The translations under genes were made by a program, and so were the position numbers. The notes beneath the pieces were generated by a model, which saw nothing but the letters and a program-made list of their open reading frames with translations, had not been told where the DNA came from and made no database searches. 64,000 bases of DNA, taken from positions 21,615,023-21,679,022 of the forward strand of contig CM060200.1 of the NCBI GenBank assembly GCA_030562195.1, given 5' to 3'. This stretch comes from Nipponacmea schrenckii. Taxonomy: Eukaryota > Mollusca > Gastropoda > Lottiidae. Shown here piece by piece: positions 13,901 to 27,758 of this stretch (position 1 is its first letter; each line of letters begins with the position of its first letter).

Positions 13901-16900
13901 GGAAGATGGTTCTAAGGTTTTAGAGTTTCTTAATGCAGACTTCAAAGGTTTAGGCTCCACCATTGATGATCTACTACCATCAGAATTTTTTGTTTCAGGT
14001 CGATTTTTTGGAGATGGCTGAGGTTTTTTCTTCTTTTTATCTTTGGTAGGAGTTGGTGGTTGTTCCTCTTCTTTTGGATTGTCTGACTCCTCTTCAGGGG
14101 GAGGATCAGTATACAATTTTAATTTAGGAACAGTTGGATGTGTTTCTTTATATTCATATGGTTCCTCAAAATTGTCAAAGCTATCTCTCAACTCAATTTC
14201 AATCTTTGAATGAGGATACAAACTAGTGTAAGATGCCTGATATGGAGTGTTAGAAGACACATTTATAGTATCTGGTGGTAAGGCACTGTCTAGTGGATAG
14301 GGCTTTCTTTGGTGAGGTTCAACAATAACTGGACTTCGCAATCCCAAGGAAGTAAGAGGCCTAGCTAAGCGAGAGGAAGAAATCGGACTGGTGCCAATAT
14401 CAACAAGATTGTTACTATTACGCAATTCTAAAGAGTCTCTAATTGAAGGGTTTAGACCATACTTGGAGACTGTAGTTTGGCCACCCTCATCTAAAAAAGA
14501 ATGTCTATGAGACAATCCAGGTCGGTAAGATCTATAACCTAATCCTGTGCCAGGTCGACCTAAAACAGAAGCCCGACCTGTCATAGAATTCAATAGCCCT
14601 ACATTTATATCATTATTGTCGGATTGTTCTAATATAGACTTATACAGAGGATGAGAATTGAAAGTAGAGCTACCATAAAGAGGTTTGTGCAAGGAACTGT
14701 ATCTGGATGACTGACCCAAAGTTAACCCTGTTCCAGTTAACCCAAGTCCTGAAGTACCCAGTCCAGACATTCCTAATCGTGAAGAGTTTCCAAGTAATCC
14801 AAGACCAGATCCCAGTGTTCCTCCAAGACCGAACCTTAATGATGGCAGCCTACCTTCTCTATCATCTTTACGTCTGTTACGAGCCATCAGATTCTGTTCT
14901 TGCAGTAACAAGAGTTCCCGGTTTAATCTTTCATTCTCCATATCCATCGTCATAACATGAGATGTGATTTCAGTAGTCTTTTTCTCTGAAATTAAAAATG
15001 AGAGATAGGTTTAGAAACAACAGTTCTGTAAGCTATGATTGCAGTCATTGAGCACTTCACATACTTAAATAAACAAAGATCTCCCTTCAGAATTATAGGT
15101 CAAAGTTCAAAATTGTAAAGCTTTATTTCATTCAAAATTCTACCTTTTTTCTTTGGTTCTGCTGGCTTCTTATTTCTCATTGCTTCTTCAATAGCTTGAG
15201 CCTCTGCTAACATTTGAGCCAGTTGAGCCAAGATTTCAGGATCATTTCCACCACTCTGTATGTAAGCTTGTCGAATGGCACTGGAAATAAAAGTACAATA
15301 CTTCATATACTCTAGTTAATAAGTTAGATAAATCAGAACAAAACATCACTCAAATGTTTCTTTTCAATCCAGGAAAGGAACAAAATTAACATACCTTATT
15401 TCTGCTACTAATGAATTCCCATAATATACAGGATAAGTGTAGGTTTTCTTCTGCTGAACATGTTGTTGTTCTCCACTGAAAATATCAAATTAATTAAGTT
15501 TATTTAAATTATAAAGCCTTTATGACACATTGGATCAATAACATCATTATAGATGGAATCTCATGTTTCACATATACATCTTTAAAAAAAATGATTTACT
15601 TACATAAGAGCAACAGGTTGTCTGGAAGCCAAAAGTTGTTTTTTAAGTTCATCTAATAATCTTTGATTCCTTGCTTCCTGATCTCTGAGTTCTGCTAGTA
15701 ATGCTGATGTATTGTCTGTATCAGCTGGTTTCTTCCCAAGTGCACCTAATCGCCTTCGGATCTCTGTAAACAGAGTATAATTTTCTTTAATTATTGATAG
15801 GGCAGACAATTTTCATCCCAATAACAATTTAAAATATAAAGTTGAAATAATAAAATTTTGATTATTCTGCAAATAAAAGAACAACAAAAAACTCACCATC
15901 TCTCTGTCTCTCCAAATCTTTATTTCTGTTGGACAAAAATTCCATCTGTTTTCCATGATTGGCAGCCAATGACTGAAGTTTGGGATCATTGTTAGGATTA
16001 TATTTACTACGCTGTAAAAGACAAGAAAGTAAATGAAATCAAATCATAACTACACACAATAAATTACACTGTGGAAAAAAAAGTTATATATCATATTATT
16101 AATATTAATATAATTTATTATTGTGTGTATTTAATTATTATATAATGTTATTTGTATGAAACAAATTTAGTTTATTTATGATTGTTCCATTAATCAACAG
16201 TGTGAAATTGAATAAAAGAAGGGAATATAGATAGATTATAGAATAGTGCTCAAGTCAAGAGTAGGTGTTATACCACTCTCATATATGTAGATGTAATATT
16301 TCTTAACAGGCACAGGGTTTCTAGGGAATGACACTAAGGAATAAATACATTAACAAATAGTACATAGATACATTAGATAATTTATTAAATATACAACAAT
16401 TAATTGTTTTTCATGTAGCCTCCTGACTTACATCTCTTATCAGATGTATACTCATGCTTTCATCACTACGATTGGATTGTCTACGTCTTGGTCGGACTAC
16501 ATCCTGGTACTCTCTCTTTTCTGCCTCTCTCATTCGCTCATACTGAAAAAAACAAAATATATGGTTCAGGCTAATCATAAAACTTCCCACTAGTTAACCT
16601 ATTGCTTTAAAAAAAATTACAGAAATTATTAAGAGAATATTAACTTTCAAAGTTTAATGAAAAAATAAAAATGCCATCACTTCTACTCATATCAATGTCC
16701 TAGACATGTAGTTTATATCTTTCATACTAACCACAACAATGGCAGAAGACATATTGCTGAAATTTAAGTAGAAACACACCTAGCATCCAACATAGACCTG
16801 GGAGATCCTCCCCCCACCCCCAGAGACACACTTTCCCTGACAATTCTGTGACCACAACTCAACGCCTGATTTATAATTAGTAGTATAATATTCCCCTTAT

Positions 16901-19336
16901 AAATTGACTTATTGAAATTGTAACTTACCTCAACTTGAAGCTGTCTCAAATCTTCATGTTTTGACAGTGGAAATTTTTTACGATGTGTATCAATAGGAGT
17001 TCCATTTAACATTCGCTCAGTTTCTTCAAGATTGTCCAACAGAATCCTTTCTTCGAAATCTCGTACTTCACGATTTCGTGATCGTCTATCCTTCAGGGCT
17101 CTCAACTCTTCGATTTGTTTACTCATTTTGGAAAAGTTGGTACCAGCATACTACTTGGAACTAAAATTCATCTTCTGGGTTTTCATCATATTTTTGATAG
17201 GTTTGGTCTGACTGAATTTCACAAGGAATTCTCAAAATTCTCTGGATTTTCATTCTTACATCGTTTAGATACTTTTAGCACCCCTGGATCATCTGACATT
17301 TCCATTTTCACCGACTTCGTCTTCATCCTACCAAAATTTGCTTCTTTTTTTCTAATGCTAACAACTCCCTTTAAATATATCACTAGTTGCTCCAAAAAAA
17401 TGATGCTTTGTAGATTCGAATCAATTATTTTTGCACTCTATGTCCAATTAACTCACACTACCAAAATCAAATTTATAACTCCTCTTCACAGATTTCTTTA
17501 TTTGAGGCCCGACTAACTGAGCATTCCAACAACTAAGATATTGGATAGGACTCAAATAACAATGACAGCAAACAAAAGCCATAGAAATAAGAAAATCAGG
17601 TTATAAAAAGAAAGGTAGAGAGATATCGTCTTGTGACAATAGAGCCATTAACACTCCCTGAGTAACACCCTTAGAATACTAATTCATTTCTTATATGGTT
17701 TGTTTACCATAGTTACCATCTAAATACAGTCATATTTATACCTCTAATGGAGATCTATTTCAATATCTAACAAATTTAATGCACAATAGATGTCAAGCCA
17801 TACTAATATACTAATAAACAGGACAATAAAAATCAGAAGTTAAATCAACAATATTTCAACATTCAATAAAAGTCTTCATAGCAATACTTGGTCTATATAA
17901 ATAAGTATTATATAAAATATTTGGCCTAGCAACTATTATTCATTGTATATGTTTGACAAAATATGATCACCTTTCATATAATTTATGAGTGGTTTAATCT
18001 ACCATACTATAAATCTTTGTATTATTTCAAGTTAAAAAGTCAATATAAAATATCATAAATAGCTAAAACAAAGCACATAAATTATATCAAGCAGATTATC
18101 TATTGGATTATTGTTATCAAATATAATACATGTTCATGTATATAGTTTTCCAGCCCTATGTAATTTTCTTTTAAGCCCAAAGACTTCATTGAATTTAAGA
18201 AAACTTTTTTTATTTGAAAGCAAATACTCAATCAATGTCTGGTAAAAATGAGAATAGGTTTTGTTGGTAGTGATGAGAAGCGTTTTTTTCTGGTAAGGAT
18301 GAGAATAGGTTTTGTCTGGTAAGGATGAGAATAGGTTTTGTCTGGTAAGGATGAGAATAGGTTTGGTCTGGTAGTTCTCAGAGGAAGATTTGTCTGGTAA
18401 AGATGACAATAGATTTTGTTGGTAGTGATGAGAAGAGGTTTTGTCTGGTAAAGATGAGGAGAGTTTTTATTGGTAGTGATGAGAAGATGTCTTGTCTGGT
18501 AAAGATGAGAAGAGGTTTTATCTGGTAAGGATGAGACTAGGTTGGGTCTGGTAGTGATCAGAGGAGGATTTGTCTGGTAAAGATGACATGAGATTTTGTT
18601 GGTAAAGATGAGAAGAGGTTTTATCTGGTAAGGATGAGAATAGGTTGGGTCTGGTAGTGATCAGAGGAGGATTTGTCCAGTTAAGATGACAAGAGATTTT
18701 GTTGGTAGGTTCTCTCTGGTAGTGATAAGAAGGTGTTGTGTCTTGATGAGATGAGAGGAATCTGTGTCTTGTAGAGATAAGATGAGTCTCTGGAATTGAT
18801 TATAGGGGGTTGTGTCAGGTAGTTATGAGAATAGATTGTGTCTGGTAGTGATGACAAGAGTTTTGTCTGGCAATTAGAGAAAGTTGTGAGGCGTTAAGTA
18901 TGACAGCAAGCTAAGAATGCTGTGTTTAGAAAAGCTGGAAGCTGTGGCAGTGATAAGATAAGATAGGGCGTGAATGCTGCTCATTTATGTCATTGTTGAT
19001 GAATCCTGCCTCAGGAATCTATAAATGTACCAACAAAATTGTAAATTGTAAAGTGCAGATAGTGGATTGTGTCGGATGAGACCTTGACAAAATATTTGAG
19101 GATAAAGAAGCAGTTGCTTCAAAAACATAAGAAAAAAAATCACTAACCTCAGGAACTTCTTCACAGGAACATTTATGTTCTCTGCATCTCCTACACTGTC
19201 TGATTAATACCATATCACCAGCATCCCCGATGCAGAAGCGAGCTTTATGTTTCGCCAATAGAGCTGTATTGGAAAATCCCATATTACAAGCCTGACAGGA
19301 ATAAGGCCCTGATGAAGTATACAGATATGTTGTCAT
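167..19336 (-). CDS. CCDC17: CCDC17-like coiled-coil protein, multi-exon, 3' end outside the window
   Basis: Recognised from conserved blocks of the CCDC17 family: an N-terminal zinc finger ending RFCIG, the block AIRQAYIQSGGNDPEIL, and the C-terminal blocks AGFVIFYDF, ARQPVARYD, VGRYRLPLR and YGQAEIYYRIV. Exons with matching splice phases are 19148-19336, 16929-17150, 16432-16542, 15897-16011, 15604-15763, 15395-15475, 15144-15280, a large exon starting at 14985, then 7933-8138, 7449-7477 and one starting at 6481, then 4085-4178, 3732-3935, 3215-3434, 2781-2891, 1846-1937, 1008-1143, 548-818 and 167-420. The last exon has a donor, so the gene continues leftwards. Joins around 12.5, 11.9, 6.3 and 5.7-4.8 kb are not settled. 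The molecular role of CCDC17 is poorly known; nothing here defines it further. The protein would be near 2,000 residues, against about 620 in human, mostly from one disordered exon. It could be two transcripts rather than one. Confidence 0.85.
1364..1805. mobile_element. Small inverted-repeat element (MITE-like) in a CCDC17 intron
   Basis: The ends are inverted copies: ATTACTGTAAGGCTA at 1364-1378 and TAGCCTTACAGTAAT at 1791-1805. The arms continue with repeated AATTAATGCGA motifs on both sides. The element is about 442 bp, has no coding capacity, and begins 40 bp past the donor of exon 1846-1937. No clear target duplication is visible. Confidence 0.7.
2781..4178 (-). CDS. CCDC17: CCDC17 conserved C-terminal domain, first copy (four exons)
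   Basis: Exons 4085-4178, 3732-3935, 3215-3434 and 2781-2891 join with exact phase closure. They encode the family's diagnostic C-terminal domain: AGFVIFYDFVLNLDPGVTAV, LVGARQPVARYDLCPPESDL, ETRLITRAWTKIPLFNE, VGRYRLPLRTVPIKPFLP, and YGQAEIYYRIVHSHEAG. These align by eye with human CCDC17 (AGLVIFYDF, ASRQPVPRL, SGRWRLPLRALPLDP, GQAELFLRLVNARDA from family knowledge). The beta-rich pattern suggests a C2-like fold, which is inference. Exon 4085-4178 is the least certain: its acceptor is weak, but its donor (ATCAG|gttagt) is good and the phase fits both sides. Confidence 0.88.
4772..5792 (-). CDS. CCDC17: CCDC17 proline-rich and collagen-like exons
   Basis: Exon 5660-5792 encodes a polyproline segment (PPPPKPPEPPPPEPYIPL) followed by an acidic EEFVYDYDIVDEI. 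Exon 4772-5147 starts with a Gly/Arg-rich run (GGRGGRGGGG), then IEIVSRGHGGPPPGSMGP and a short collagen-like Gly-X-Y run (GPMGPPGPPGPPG). If read through it stops at TGA 4772-4774. Phase-1 donors at 4856-4857 (CCAG|gtaata) and 4805-4806 (CCAG|gtgttg) both join in frame to exon 4085-4178. The 5660 donor (phase 0) and the 5147 acceptor (needs two bases) do not match, so a small exon between them is probably missing from this reading. Confidence 0.65.
6331..8138 (-). CDS. CCDC17: CCDC17 middle coiled-coil exons
   Basis: Exon 7933-8138 encodes a clear coiled coil (DELEREIKRLQQEHLLKMYE onward, about 68 codons) and ends in phase 0 at ACA|gtaggt. Exon 7449-7477 is a 29-base microexon (HVEKGCYDH) with a perfect gtaagt donor, ending in phase 2. 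Exon 6331-6481 takes up that phase through a ttagtttcag acceptor and encodes CSCGQNYGQGSYNNMNNTN and PDPNVAHTWVGTHHRLENEY. The microexon joins its two neighbours without a frame break, which is strong support for all three. The third exon runs into TAA at 6331-6333, just before a strong-looking ACT|gtaagt site at about 6325. A phase-2 donor to the next exon was not found. Confidence 0.75.
8946..11204. mobile_element. Foldback element, 2.26 kb, in a CCDC17 intron
   Basis: Two long inverted arms: about 8946-9705 and 10450-11204. The outer ends read TGTATGGTGGCCTACCGC on the left and its complement on the right. Matching inner landmarks include the inverted block at 9290-9370 versus 10790-10870 and at 9663-9690 versus 10455-10498. 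Similarity continues in patches further in (9828-9865 versus 10405-10450). Arms differ by scattered substitutions and small indels, so the copy is not recent. No transposase reading frame was found in the middle, which instead holds a second hairpin with a tRNA-like core. Confidence 0.85.
10190..10334 (-). repeat. tRNA-like core inside a short terminal inverted repeat
   Basis: Arms of 27 bp (10190-10216 and 10308-10334; TTCTAGTGCTGAAAATTGG on the left) enclose a tRNA-like sequence on the minus strand. The A box TGGCCGAGTGG lies at complement 10284-10294 and the B box GGTTCAAAACC at complement 10223-10233. The spacing is that of a Leu/Ser-type tRNA with a long variable arm. A tRNA-derived SINE head or a decayed tRNA gene captured in a MITE would both fit. 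An intact acceptor stem was not seen, so it is probably not a functional tRNA. Confidence 0.65.
11869..12404 (-). CDS. CCDC17: CCDC17 Gln/Pro/His-rich exon ending in an in-frame stop
   Basis: An acceptor (tttataatttcag) at 12405-12406 opens a frame starting PPVTVINYPSPVLPSPRE. It contains a run of Asn, a Tyr/Pro/Gln repeat tract (QYYPQQYPQQYPQYYPQQ), a His-rich patch (HHNHSHGHSH) and a tail of repeated KSH units ending in TAA. The phase fits the phase-1 donor near 12612 of the giant exon. No convincing phase-1 donor leads on to the next exon at 8138. So either the donor is non-consensus, or this is an alternative last exon, or the locus is two genes. The low-complexity composition gives no functional clue beyond possible metal binding by the His patch. 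Confidence 0.6.
12563..14985 (-). CDS. CCDC17: CCDC17 giant low-complexity exon (about 800 codons)
   Basis: An acceptor at 14986-14987 enters in phase with the preceding exon. The first residues (MDMENERLNRELLLLQEQN) continue the family coiled coil. There follows a Leu/Gly-rich stretch (for example SGLGTSGLGLTGTGLTLG), long Pro/Tyr/Ser-rich disordered sequence, then a strongly charged segment at about residues 644-740 of repeated KKQAEAKKKAKEEE type, likely a single alpha helix or coiled coil. Vertebrate CCDC17 has only a short proline-rich segment here. The open frame ends in TAA at 12563-12565. A donor in phase 1 at GGAC|gtaaac (exon end near 12612) would instead splice to the exon entering at 12404. 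Whether the stop is used (short isoform) or spliced out cannot be decided from the DNA. Confidence 0.8.
15144..17150 (-). CDS. CCDC17: CCDC17 coiled-coil exons (six exons)
   Basis: The exons 16929-17150, 16432-16542, 15897-16011, 15604-15763, 15395-15475 and 15144-15280 chain with matching phases (0, 0, 1, 0-2 closure, 2, 1) and good GT-AG sites. They encode charged, leucine-patterned helices such as IEELRALKDRRSRNREVRDF and LLAELRDQEARNQRLLDELK, expected to form coiled coils. The last exon carries AIRQAYIQSGGNDPEIL and LAQMLAEAQAIEEAM, which correspond to the family block around residue 250 of human CCDC17 (AEIRALREAYIRDGG from family knowledge). This block is the strongest identity evidence in the N-terminal half. 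Each exon is short and has no internal stop. Confidence 0.88.
18170..18880. repeat. Degenerate tandem repeat, about 26-bp unit, CCDC17 first intron
   Basis: Variants of GGTAAGGATGAGAATAGG plus TTTTGTCT repeat head to tail, cleanest at 18290-18370 and looser on both sides (TCTGGTAGTGATGAGAAG type units). Open frames here (complement 18134-18409) are repeat translations, not genes. Confidence 0.85.
19148..19336 (-). CDS. CCDC17: CCDC17 first coding exon with zinc finger
   Basis: The ATG at 19336 opens 63 codons ending at a CCTGAG|gttagt donor. Residues about 13-36 carry YSCQACNMGFSNTALLAKH followed by KARFC, a C-x2-C-x12-H-x5-C zinc-finger-like spacing that matches the N-terminal finger of vertebrate CCDC17. 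A second cysteine cluster (CRRCREHKCSC) follows and may bind another metal. The exon ends in phase 0. The next exon can be entered in phase 0 through an acceptor at 17151-17152, giving VPE joined to YAGTNFSK. An in-frame stop lies directly before that acceptor, so splicing there is needed to avoid it. The ATG at 17126 is an alternative internal start. Confidence 0.85.
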
Positions 19337-21629
19337 ATTGGCACAGTTATAAGTTATACAGTTTGACTATTTACAAATTGACTAATGTAAGCACTATCAC
19401 AGAATATCTGAAATATGAAAAATAATACCTTTTATACAAAATACGGTACCTCTTTATTTGACCTTGAAATTTGACCTTCAAACGGTCAAAAGTGAAAGCT
19501 GTGATTTCGATATGATTTAAATCGCTTCATATACATGTACCTAATGATATGGGGAATATATCAATGAAAATGCTACATCATTTGTACGAATCTTTGTTCA
19601 TGTATAAAGTTACCTTGGTTTTTATATAAAAAAAAAACTATTGTGGGTTCTTATCACCCTTGCAAGATAACAATTATGATGCTCTTTTAAACAATTCACC
19701 TCCTCGTGTATCATTTTGAAAATGACAAATGAAAGCTTGAATACATAGAAATGAGATTTTTCCACTACAATGTACTAGTATATGATTTTTAAGATTATTG
19801 TTTTCCGTAAATTATGTATTCGAGTAATCCCTGTTGACTAGAATTTAGAAGTTAGCTGTCTTTTAATGTAGGCCTAACAGTTTTATGGTCGTCTACGCGA
19901 GACTTTTTAAAGCGCTCTAAGCCAGTATTTCTGGTAATGGTTCTATCGGATAAAAAAATATACATTATCAGACAACCAATTTCAAAAACATGTTTTCTTT
20001 GAAATAAAGAGCTCTAGATAGTTTTTGGTTCAGGGTACGATTGATATCGTTTATACTGTTGTCCTTATCATGATTTCGTTAGTCCTTTCAAAAAATTAAA
20101 CATTTTACCTTCAATTTAGAGTGCCTATAGGCACATGGTTTCTATTCCGTGTAGTCACATTTCGATTCTGTAAGTTCTGTCATCGCCATATTGAAAAATG
20201 CCTATCTGCGCTCGACTTTCAATAACAAACTCCCTTTTGTAAGGTGTAGTCTTGGAGATGAATTGTTATAGCCTTTGTCAACTAAAGGGAACGGTCATAG
20301 AACACATACATCTATAATTTCACAACCAGTTTCAGTTCAAGATGTATATCATGTAAATTAATATTGATTTTATTTAATATTTGATTTTTTTGTTTCGTTT
20401 GAATTTTGAAGGATACTTGAAAAAGAACGTTATGTAAATAAGTGTTGTAATTCACCTATTTATGTGAAAGTTGGGCTAACTAGGTGATATATTGACTAGG
20501 TATTGAATGCTTTTGTCAATATAAATAACTTATTTATCATATCCTTTCTTGTATGACCTATAATTGTAGAATACAAGTGAGCGTTAGTATCATATGAGGG
20601 CAATACCATTCGTGGACGGTAAAATTCATTAAAATAAAACTTGAATGCCAAAAATATTTCTTTTGGGTGATATTCACTGAATATATTACGCATCATAATT
20701 GGTTGAATTTTCGCGCTATTCTGTTCGTCAATTTGATGGATACATCTAAATGTCGTAAAAATCACCACCGGAATTTTACTCAGAACTATAATACCCATAC
20801 TATTCATTTCTATAAATACTTTTGATTCTAGAACAACATCTTTACTGCATTCTCTGTTTCACATACACTAATGTAACAAGTTAAAATCTTGCACAGGTTA
20901 CTTCCCTTGTTATAAATTCAACATTTAAATAAAAGGAATTTATATCCCCACAAGCGACCTACTTAACAAATTAAGAATGAATCTTACAGAGTCTATAATA
21001 GCTTATAAATTGAAAATAAGAGTTTAAGGTGAAAAGTTGGCATTATCAAATGTATACAGATACTGAACACATCCAAATTCATCATTCTGTTTATAAACAC
21101 ATATGGCTTTCATTCTCAAAGAAGCAAGAAGTCTCCTGTTGTGGCTTACAGAAGTTGCCATCAGAAGCAATGAGTGTTGTATTTAAGTATGTTTATGTCA
21201 ATTTTTATTTCGACGTTTAAGTGAATGATATAAAGAATTAACCAGAATTTGTCTAAGGAATATAAAGACCAGACCATTTGGTTAACCAATATTGTGACCT
21301 TATTATCTGATAAGATTACCCGAACACATACATGTGCAAAACAAGATCCAAAATTTTAGACAGATTGGTAGTGTTGAACATTTAAAGGAGCTAAAATGAA
21401 AACTTGGAGCTTAAATGATTAGAAATTCACTGTTGAACCATTGTATTCTATCTAATTCATTACCCAACATATAAGTAGGCCTATTTTAAATTTTATTCCA
21501 CATGAAATATGTATACAATGAAATATGATCAAGTTATTTATATATTTCTTAGGGGGTTATTTGTTCATTGTCAAAAGCCACTCAATGTTTACGTTTATAA
21601 AAGACTTCATCTTCAAAGAAGTTCTATTC
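19337..21629. other. Intergenic, between CCDC17 and MAGOH
   Basis: No exon, RNA gene or repeat array recognised. It should hold the CCDC17 promoter next to 19336 and the end of the MAGOH transcript near 21.6 kb. The 103-codon frame at complement 20496-20807 has no recognisable motif or splice context. Confidence 0.5.
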
Positions 21630-21635
21630 TTTATT
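21630..21635 (-). terminator. MAGOH polyadenylation signal
   Basis: AATAAA on the minus strand, about 80 bases past the MAGOH stop codon, the usual position for a short 3' UTR. Confidence 0.6.
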
Positions 21636-21714
21636 TCTAAAATACATGATTTATATACAAATGATAAACAAATTACATATAACAAAAATACACTGATAAA
21701 ACATACTGCCAATT

Positions 21715-24781
<3,067 letters not shown>

Positions 24782-24858
24782 GTTGCGTCTTTTCTAATAA
24801 AGCTGTTAATATTCAGTTTCGCATCTGGAAAGTAGAAAAGTTATACAGTTTTCTATAG
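24782..24858. promoter_or_regulatory. Short intergenic start region, possible bidirectional promoter
   Basis: Only 77 bases separate the MAGOH start codon (minus) from the ATG at 24859 (plus). No TATA box was recognised. If the plus-strand frame is expressed, both transcripts must initiate in or across this gap. Confidence 0.35.
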
Positions 24859-25110
24859 ATGGAAAAATGCAGAGTAAAATATAAATCCAGTACAGCTTTT
24901 TGTAAGTTATTATTGAATAATTGCAAAGGTGAAAATCATAGATATCCTATGGTGAAAATGTTTGCATTCAAACTTTTTGTACGAAGATTTCAGCAAAGCT
25001 GTACCCCCGCTTTGACATCCAGACTTCTTTTGACAGCGAATTTTGTTTCAGAAAAAGGTGGGCTGAAAGATAGAGACTACGGATACTTTGAAGATGGTCT
25101 AGAAAAGTAA
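24859..25110 (+). CDS. Small hypothetical protein, divergent from MAGOH
   Basis: An open frame of 83 codons with further in-frame ATGs at 24949 and 24958. From the second ATG the product is 53 residues: a basic amphipathic start (MFAFKLFVRRFQQSCTPAL) that looks like a mitochondrial presequence, then an acidic tail (KGGLKDRDYGYFEDGLEK) before TAA. I do not recognise the family. A donor-like AA|gtaatc overlaps the stop, so it could also be a first exon. Divergent placement close to a housekeeping gene is the main argument for it being real; length alone is not significant. Confidence 0.35.
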   Translation: MEKCRVKYKSSTAFCKLLLNNCKGENHRYPMVKMFAFKLFVRRFQQSCTPALTSRLLLTANFVSEKGGLKDRDYGYFEDGLEK

Positions 25111-25950
25111 TCGACTCGTCGATAAAGATCATTCATAGACGTCATCGACTTATTAAGGCTACAAACATATACATACCCAAGGATTTTTTTTGTAAAAACG
25201 AAATATTTACTATGTCACAAAATTAAATAAGACAATAATCAGAATTGTTCAAGTACAAAAAACGATTGCTTAAATTCTATGAACAAAAAACTGATATTTC
25301 TCTCTAAAACCAAGATCAGTTTTCTTTTGAAAAAGAATTTGGTGATAGGTAGGCCGTAGGAACATTTTTGAAAAGAGAGTTGAACTGGTGCAGTCTGATA
25401 CATATTTGGGAGCTTAACCGTATATAGTTCAAATACTTCATTTAAAATTGACCAATTTTCGTATAACTGGCTATGTTTGGATTAAGAGATTGTTATTTTC
25501 AGATGTTAAGCTTAGGTCATTATATACATCTGTGCGTAGAGTAGCCTATAAATTGCTCATCGATTAAAATCTGGGATTTGTGGCTCTTGGCTTTTTCCAA
25601 AGAGCACTCTTTTATCTTCAAACATGAGTAATATAAACAATAACCAACAGATATGTTTATTCAAAAGAAAATCAAAGTTAATACACAATAAAATGAAGGA
25701 AACGACATCCCTTACAAACATGTTTCAGTCAAGGGCAATAACTACAATAAATATAAATACTGACCTTGAAAATATAAAAACAAATTCAATGTGTGTATAT
25801 CTAGATCATTTATACTATATATCAACTCAGCCTTATCCACTAAATTAAGTGGGCGTATGACCAGATGTGTTGGGATATGCTTTCATACCAAAAAACAGTT
25901 TGCCTAAGAAGTAATCAACTGTTTCGGTGAGTATATTTTATAGTATATTA
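25111..25950. other. Intergenic, nothing recognised
   Basis: No exon or repeat seen. The 74-codon frame at 25624-25848 is Asn/Thr/Ile-rich, as expected by chance in AT-rich DNA. Confidence 0.4.
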
Positions 25951-27515
25951 TAATCTTATGGATAGGTGTATGTTAAAGTGTTTTTTTCAACTGTATTAGC
26001 GGGTGTATATTAGAATGTCTAAATCAGCTGTATGTGTAGGTGTATCTTTCACTTTCTGTCCTGCTGTATTAGCCGGTGTATGTTAAAGTGTCTTTTCAAC
26101 TGTATTACCGGGTGTATGTTAGAATGTTTAATACGCTGCATGGGTTGGTGTATGTTACAGCGTCTGTTAAAGGGTATTAGCGGGTGTATGTTATAATTTC
26201 TAATAATCTGTATGGGTTGGTGTATGTTAAATTTTCTTTTTGACCAGATTTGCGGGTCTATTTTAGAATGCCTGTGAAGCTGTATGTGCAGGTGTATGGT
26301 TTAGAAACAATTATATTTTACAAGGATAACAACTTAGGTTCTCAGTGTCTGTTCAGCTGTATAAGCGGGTGTATGTAAAAATGTCTAATAATCGGTATGG
26401 ATTGAGTATGTTTCAGTGTATGTCCTTCTGTATTAGCAGGTGTATAATAGAACTCTAATGAACTGTATGGGCTGGTGTATGTTTTATTGTCTGTTCAGTT
26501 GAATTAGCGGGAGTATGTTAGATTGTCTAATAAGCTATATGGGTTGGTGTATGTATTAGCGGGTGTATGTTAGAACGTCTAAATAAGCTGTATGTGTAGG
26601 TGTATATTTCAGTTTCTGTACTGCTGTAATAGCGGATGTGTATTAGAATGTCTAAATAAGCTGTATGTGTTGGTGTATGTTTCAGTGTCTGTCCTGCTGT
26701 ATTAGCAGGTGTATGTTATAATGTTTCATGAACTGTGTGGGTTGGTGTATGTTTTATTGTCTGTTCAATTGTATTAGCGAGTGTATGTTAGAATGTCTAA
26801 AATGCTGTATGGTCAGGTGTATGTTATAGTGTCAACTGTATTAGCGGGTGTATGCTAGTATGTCTAATACGCTGTATGAGTTGGTGTATGTTAATTGCAT
26901 TAGCGGATGTATATTAGAATGTCTAAAAAACTGTTTGGGTACGTGTATGTCATAGTGTCAGTTCAAAAGTATCAGCGGGCGAATGTTAGATTGTCTAATA
27001 CGCTGTATGGGTTGGTGTATGTTAAAGAGTCTGTTCAATTGTGTTATCGGGTGTATGTTAGAACATCTAATAACCTGGATAGGTTGGTGTATGTTACAGT
27101 GCCTGTTCAGATGTATTATTGGGTGTATGTTAGAAGGTCTAATAAGCTGTATGGGTTGTTGTATGTTACCTTGTCTGTTCAACTTTATTATTGGGTGTAT
27201 GTTAGAACATCTAATAAGCTGTACGAGTAGGTGTATGTTATAAATTATGTGAGATGGTGTATGTTACAATGTATAATAAGTTGTATGAGTAGATGTATGT
27301 TACAGTGTCTGCTTTGCTGTATTAGCGTGTGCATGTTATAATGTCTAATAATCTGTATTGGGTGTATATTACAGTGTATGTTCGATTGTATTAGCGGGTG
27401 TATGTTAAAATGTCTAATAAGCAATATTTGTAATTGTATGTTAGGGTATGTAGCTGTGTGGTAGGTGTTTAAGAATATGTGTATATTTGAGCTGTGGTAG
27501 GTGTATGTTTCATTA
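25951..27515. repeat. Minisatellite, about 72-bp unit
   Basis: Degenerate copies of a unit whose parts read TGTATTAGCGGGTGTATGTT, AGAATGTCTAATAAGCTG, TATGGGTTGGTGTATGTTA and CAGTGTCTGTTCAAC repeat across 1.5 kb, roughly 20 units. Long open frames on both strands here are products of the repeat. The same repeat reappears at about 31120-31430, after the Crypton region. Confidence 0.9.
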
Positions 27516-27605
27516 AAAGACAATCGTGACGTCACTCTTTGATGTTCGAGTACCATTATTTCACATAATGATACGGGTATAATCAGGTCAGTACATTATT
27601 TGGAC

Positions 27606-27695
27606 AAAATGGCGGAAATATTGGACTCAAAATGGCGGAAATATTGGACTCAAAATGGAGGAAATATTAGACTCAAAATGGAGATGTAAAATTGG
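27606..27695. repeat. 24-bp direct repeat, about 3.5 copies
   Basis: AAAATGGCGGAAATATTGGA plus CTCA repeated with small changes (GGCGG to GGAGG). It lies just past the 3' end of the Crypton recombinase gene. Confidence 0.9.
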
Positions 27696-27758
27696 AGACT
27701 CGGGTTTGGAAAGGGGAGGGGGAACAAAATTGACAACGATCTACAAGTTTTTATTGGT

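Noticed and set aside
20496..20807. 103-codon minus-strand frame between CCDC17 and MAGOH
   Set aside because: No motif, no splice context, composition as expected for AT-rich noncoding DNA.
26907..27556. Open frames up to 107 codons on both strands
   Set aside because: Translations of the 72-bp minisatellite; the repeating peptide follows the DNA period.
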